From: Candidatus Saganbacteria bacterium
GTDB lineage: Bacteria > Margulisbacteria > WOR-1 > XYC2-FULL-46-14
Length of the DNA: 61,900 nucleotides
Reading direction: 5' to 3'
NCBI GenBank assembly: GCA_013202975.1
Contig: JABMQY010000039.1
Span: 1-61,900, forward strand
How positions within the stretch are numbered: the first letter of the stretch is position 1; each line of letters starts with the position of its first letter. The notes beneath the pieces were generated by a model that was given only the letters and a program-made list of their open reading frames with translations, was not told the origin of the DNA and searched no databases. The position numbers were made by a program, and so were the translations under genes. Positions 60,940 to 61,900 of this stretch are shown piece by piece.

Positions 60940-61880
60940 CGGCAAAAGCAAAGATAATTGGCAGCGGTTTTTATGTTCCTCCTAAAATATTAACCAATGC
61001 TGATTTAGAGAAAATGGTTGATACAACCGATGAGTGGATAATGTCCCGTTCAGGGATAAAAGAGAGACATGTTTGCGATGACAAGACAACAACTGCAGAT
61101 TTAGCTGAAGCTGCTGCACGCCTGGCGCTCAAAGCTGCAAATGTCAATTCTGATTATCTTGATTTGATTTTGGTCGCTACCACTACACCAGACAGTCTGT
61201 TTCCCTCAGTAGGGTGTATCTTACAAAATAGATTGGCGGTCAGGAGAATTCCCTCTTTTGATATCTCTGCGGCCTGTTCTGGTTTCAATTTTGCTTTGGC
61301 AACGGCAGCTGCTTTTGTAGAGTCGGGGCAGTATAGCAATATTTTAGTGGTTGGGGCCGATACACTTACCAAATATGTTGATTGGACCGATCGGGGAACT
61401 TGTGTTTTGTTCGGAGACGGAGCCGGGGCGGTTGTTGTTTCTGCTTCTAATGGTGATGGGGATGGTATTCTGGCTAATTATTTGGGGGCAAGGGGTGAAG
61501 GCGGTAAGCATTTAGTAATGCCGCTTAAGAATGGTTTTATTACTATGAATGGGAAAGAAGTTTTTAAATTCGCTGTATCTGCATTAGAAGAGTCGGTTAC
61601 CGAGGTTTTAAAAAAAGCAAATCTAAAATTAGAGGATATGGATCTTTTAATTCCACACCAGGCAAATATTAGGATAATTAACCATGTTGCCAAGAAATTG
61701 GGCTTGCCCAAAGAAAAAATCTTTGTTAATCTAGATAGGTACGGCAATACCTCGGCTGCCTCAATCCCAATTGCATTTAATGAGGCTTATAATGGGGGGA
61801 GAATCAAGAAAGGGGATAAAGTTGTGTTGTCGGGATTTGGTGCTGGATTGACTTATGGTGCAAATGTTATAAAGTTTTAA
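60936..61880 (+). CDS. fabH: 3-oxoacyl-ACP synthase III (FabH)
   Basis: This 314-residue beta-ketoacyl-ACP synthase III starts fatty acid synthesis by joining acyl-CoA with malonyl-ACP. The triad is complete: Cys at about 114 in FDISAACSGFNF, His in LIPHQANIRII and Asn in YGNTSAASIP. It also has TTDEWIMSRSGIKERH and VLFGDGAGAVVV. It overlaps plsX by four bases (ATGA). The 20 bases after its stop contain GGAGA and an ATG at 61890, probably the start of another fatty-acid gene. Confidence 0.96.
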   Translation: MTAKAKIIGSGFYVPPKILTNADLEKMVDTTDEWIMSRSGIKERHVCDDKTTTADLAEAAARLALKAANVNSDYLDLILVATTTPDSLFPSVGCILQNRLAVRRIPSFDISAACSGFNFALATAAAFVESGQYSNILVVGADTLTKYVDWTDRGTCVLFGDGAGAVVVSASNGDGDGILANYLGARGEGGKHLVMPLKNGFITMNGKEVFKFAVSALEESVTEVLKKANLKLEDMDLLIPHQANIRIINHVAKKLGLPKEKIFVNLDRYGNTSAASIPIAFNEAYNGGRIKKGDKVVLSGFGAGLTYGANVIKF

Positions 61881-61900
61881 TGGAGAGCCATGCCATGGCA

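Noticed and set aside
7448-61899. The 13-mer GCCATGCCATGGC occurs at 7448-7460 (wzt) and 61887-61899 (window end)
   Set aside because: The shared string is short and near-palindromic, with no similarity in its flanks. Chance is likely.
1-61900. CRISPR arrays, tRNA/rRNA genes, insertion sequences, riboswitches and replication origin
   Set aside because: Reading through the few short gaps between genes showed no regularly spaced repeats, no cloverleaf-like RNA, no transposase and no aptamer-like leader.

Overview
The window is a 61.9 kb, AT-rich, very gene-dense stretch of a bacterial chromosome. It is most likely from a diderm (outer-membrane) bacterium of an uncultivated lineage. It carries peptidoglycan (MurE tail), fatty-acid/phospholipid (PlsX, FabH) and L32 genes around one giant surface-polysaccharide locus with an outer-membrane export protein. 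The dispersed repeats (a GC hairpin between TCAAATG heptamers at the left end, and a 10-bp-arm palindrome inside lhgO) remind me of metagenome-derived candidate phyla such as WOR-1/Margulisbacteria. That placement is only an impression. No tRNA, rRNA, CRISPR or IS element was seen, and no stretch over 300 bases lacks a gene.

Layout. (1) 1-3362: a MurE C-terminal fragment behind a repeat, a minus-strand UPF0489 gene, divergent mtnA, and an LhgO-like FAD oxidoreductase. (2) 3389-7525: a strong promoter, a small HTH protein that starts the big operon, then export genes (OPX/Wza-like, Wzz-like PCP, Wzm, Wzt with C-terminal domain). (3) 7540-15129: a deoxysugar module (C-methyltransferase, aminotransferase, RmlC-like, two SDRs, GT2, two Gfo/Idh oxidoreductases). 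(4) 15147-23609: a complete CMP-legionaminic acid set in an order close to that of Campylobacter (legB, legG, legH, legI, ptmE, ptmF, legF, ptmA, legC). (5) 23616-29845: a methyltransferase, a GT-C-like membrane protein and two very large unrecognised GT-B-like proteins. (6) 29842-37944: an eight-gene module with two aldolases, two CMP-sugar synthetases, a D-2-hydroxyacid dehydrogenase, an SDR-HAD fusion, a HAD phosphatase and an LdpA-like two-cluster ferredoxin. This is the best candidate for an undescribed pathway, possibly an aldolase-made ulosonic acid. (7) 37937-52630: assembly genes (LIC13510-like transferase, glycosyltransferases, RmlD-like reductase, O-antigen ligase/polymerase, GT39, methyltransferase, B12-radical SAM, GNAT, polysaccharide deacetylase). 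(8) 52641-55902: the UDP-N-acetyl-L-fucosamine trio CapE/CapF/CapG. (9) 55954-59262: WecA, PglF/CapD-type dehydratase and a truncated sugar-phosphotransferase. (10) 59302-61880: yceD-rpmF-plsX-fabH.

How it works together: WecA is the only complete lipid-carrier initiating enzyme seen. Glycosyltransferases extend the chain with FucNAc, legionaminic acid, a C-branched or amino-deoxysugar and possibly a new ulosonic acid. Wzm/Wzt with the OPX and PCP proteins would export it. Genes from 3425 to 55902 all read rightward, mostly overlap by 1-20 bases and have ordinary Shine-Dalgarno sites inside the run. In contrast, all four plus-strand operon heads (mtnA, HTH, wecA, yceD) have a TATAAT box 6-10 bases before the start codon, which predicts leaderless mRNAs.
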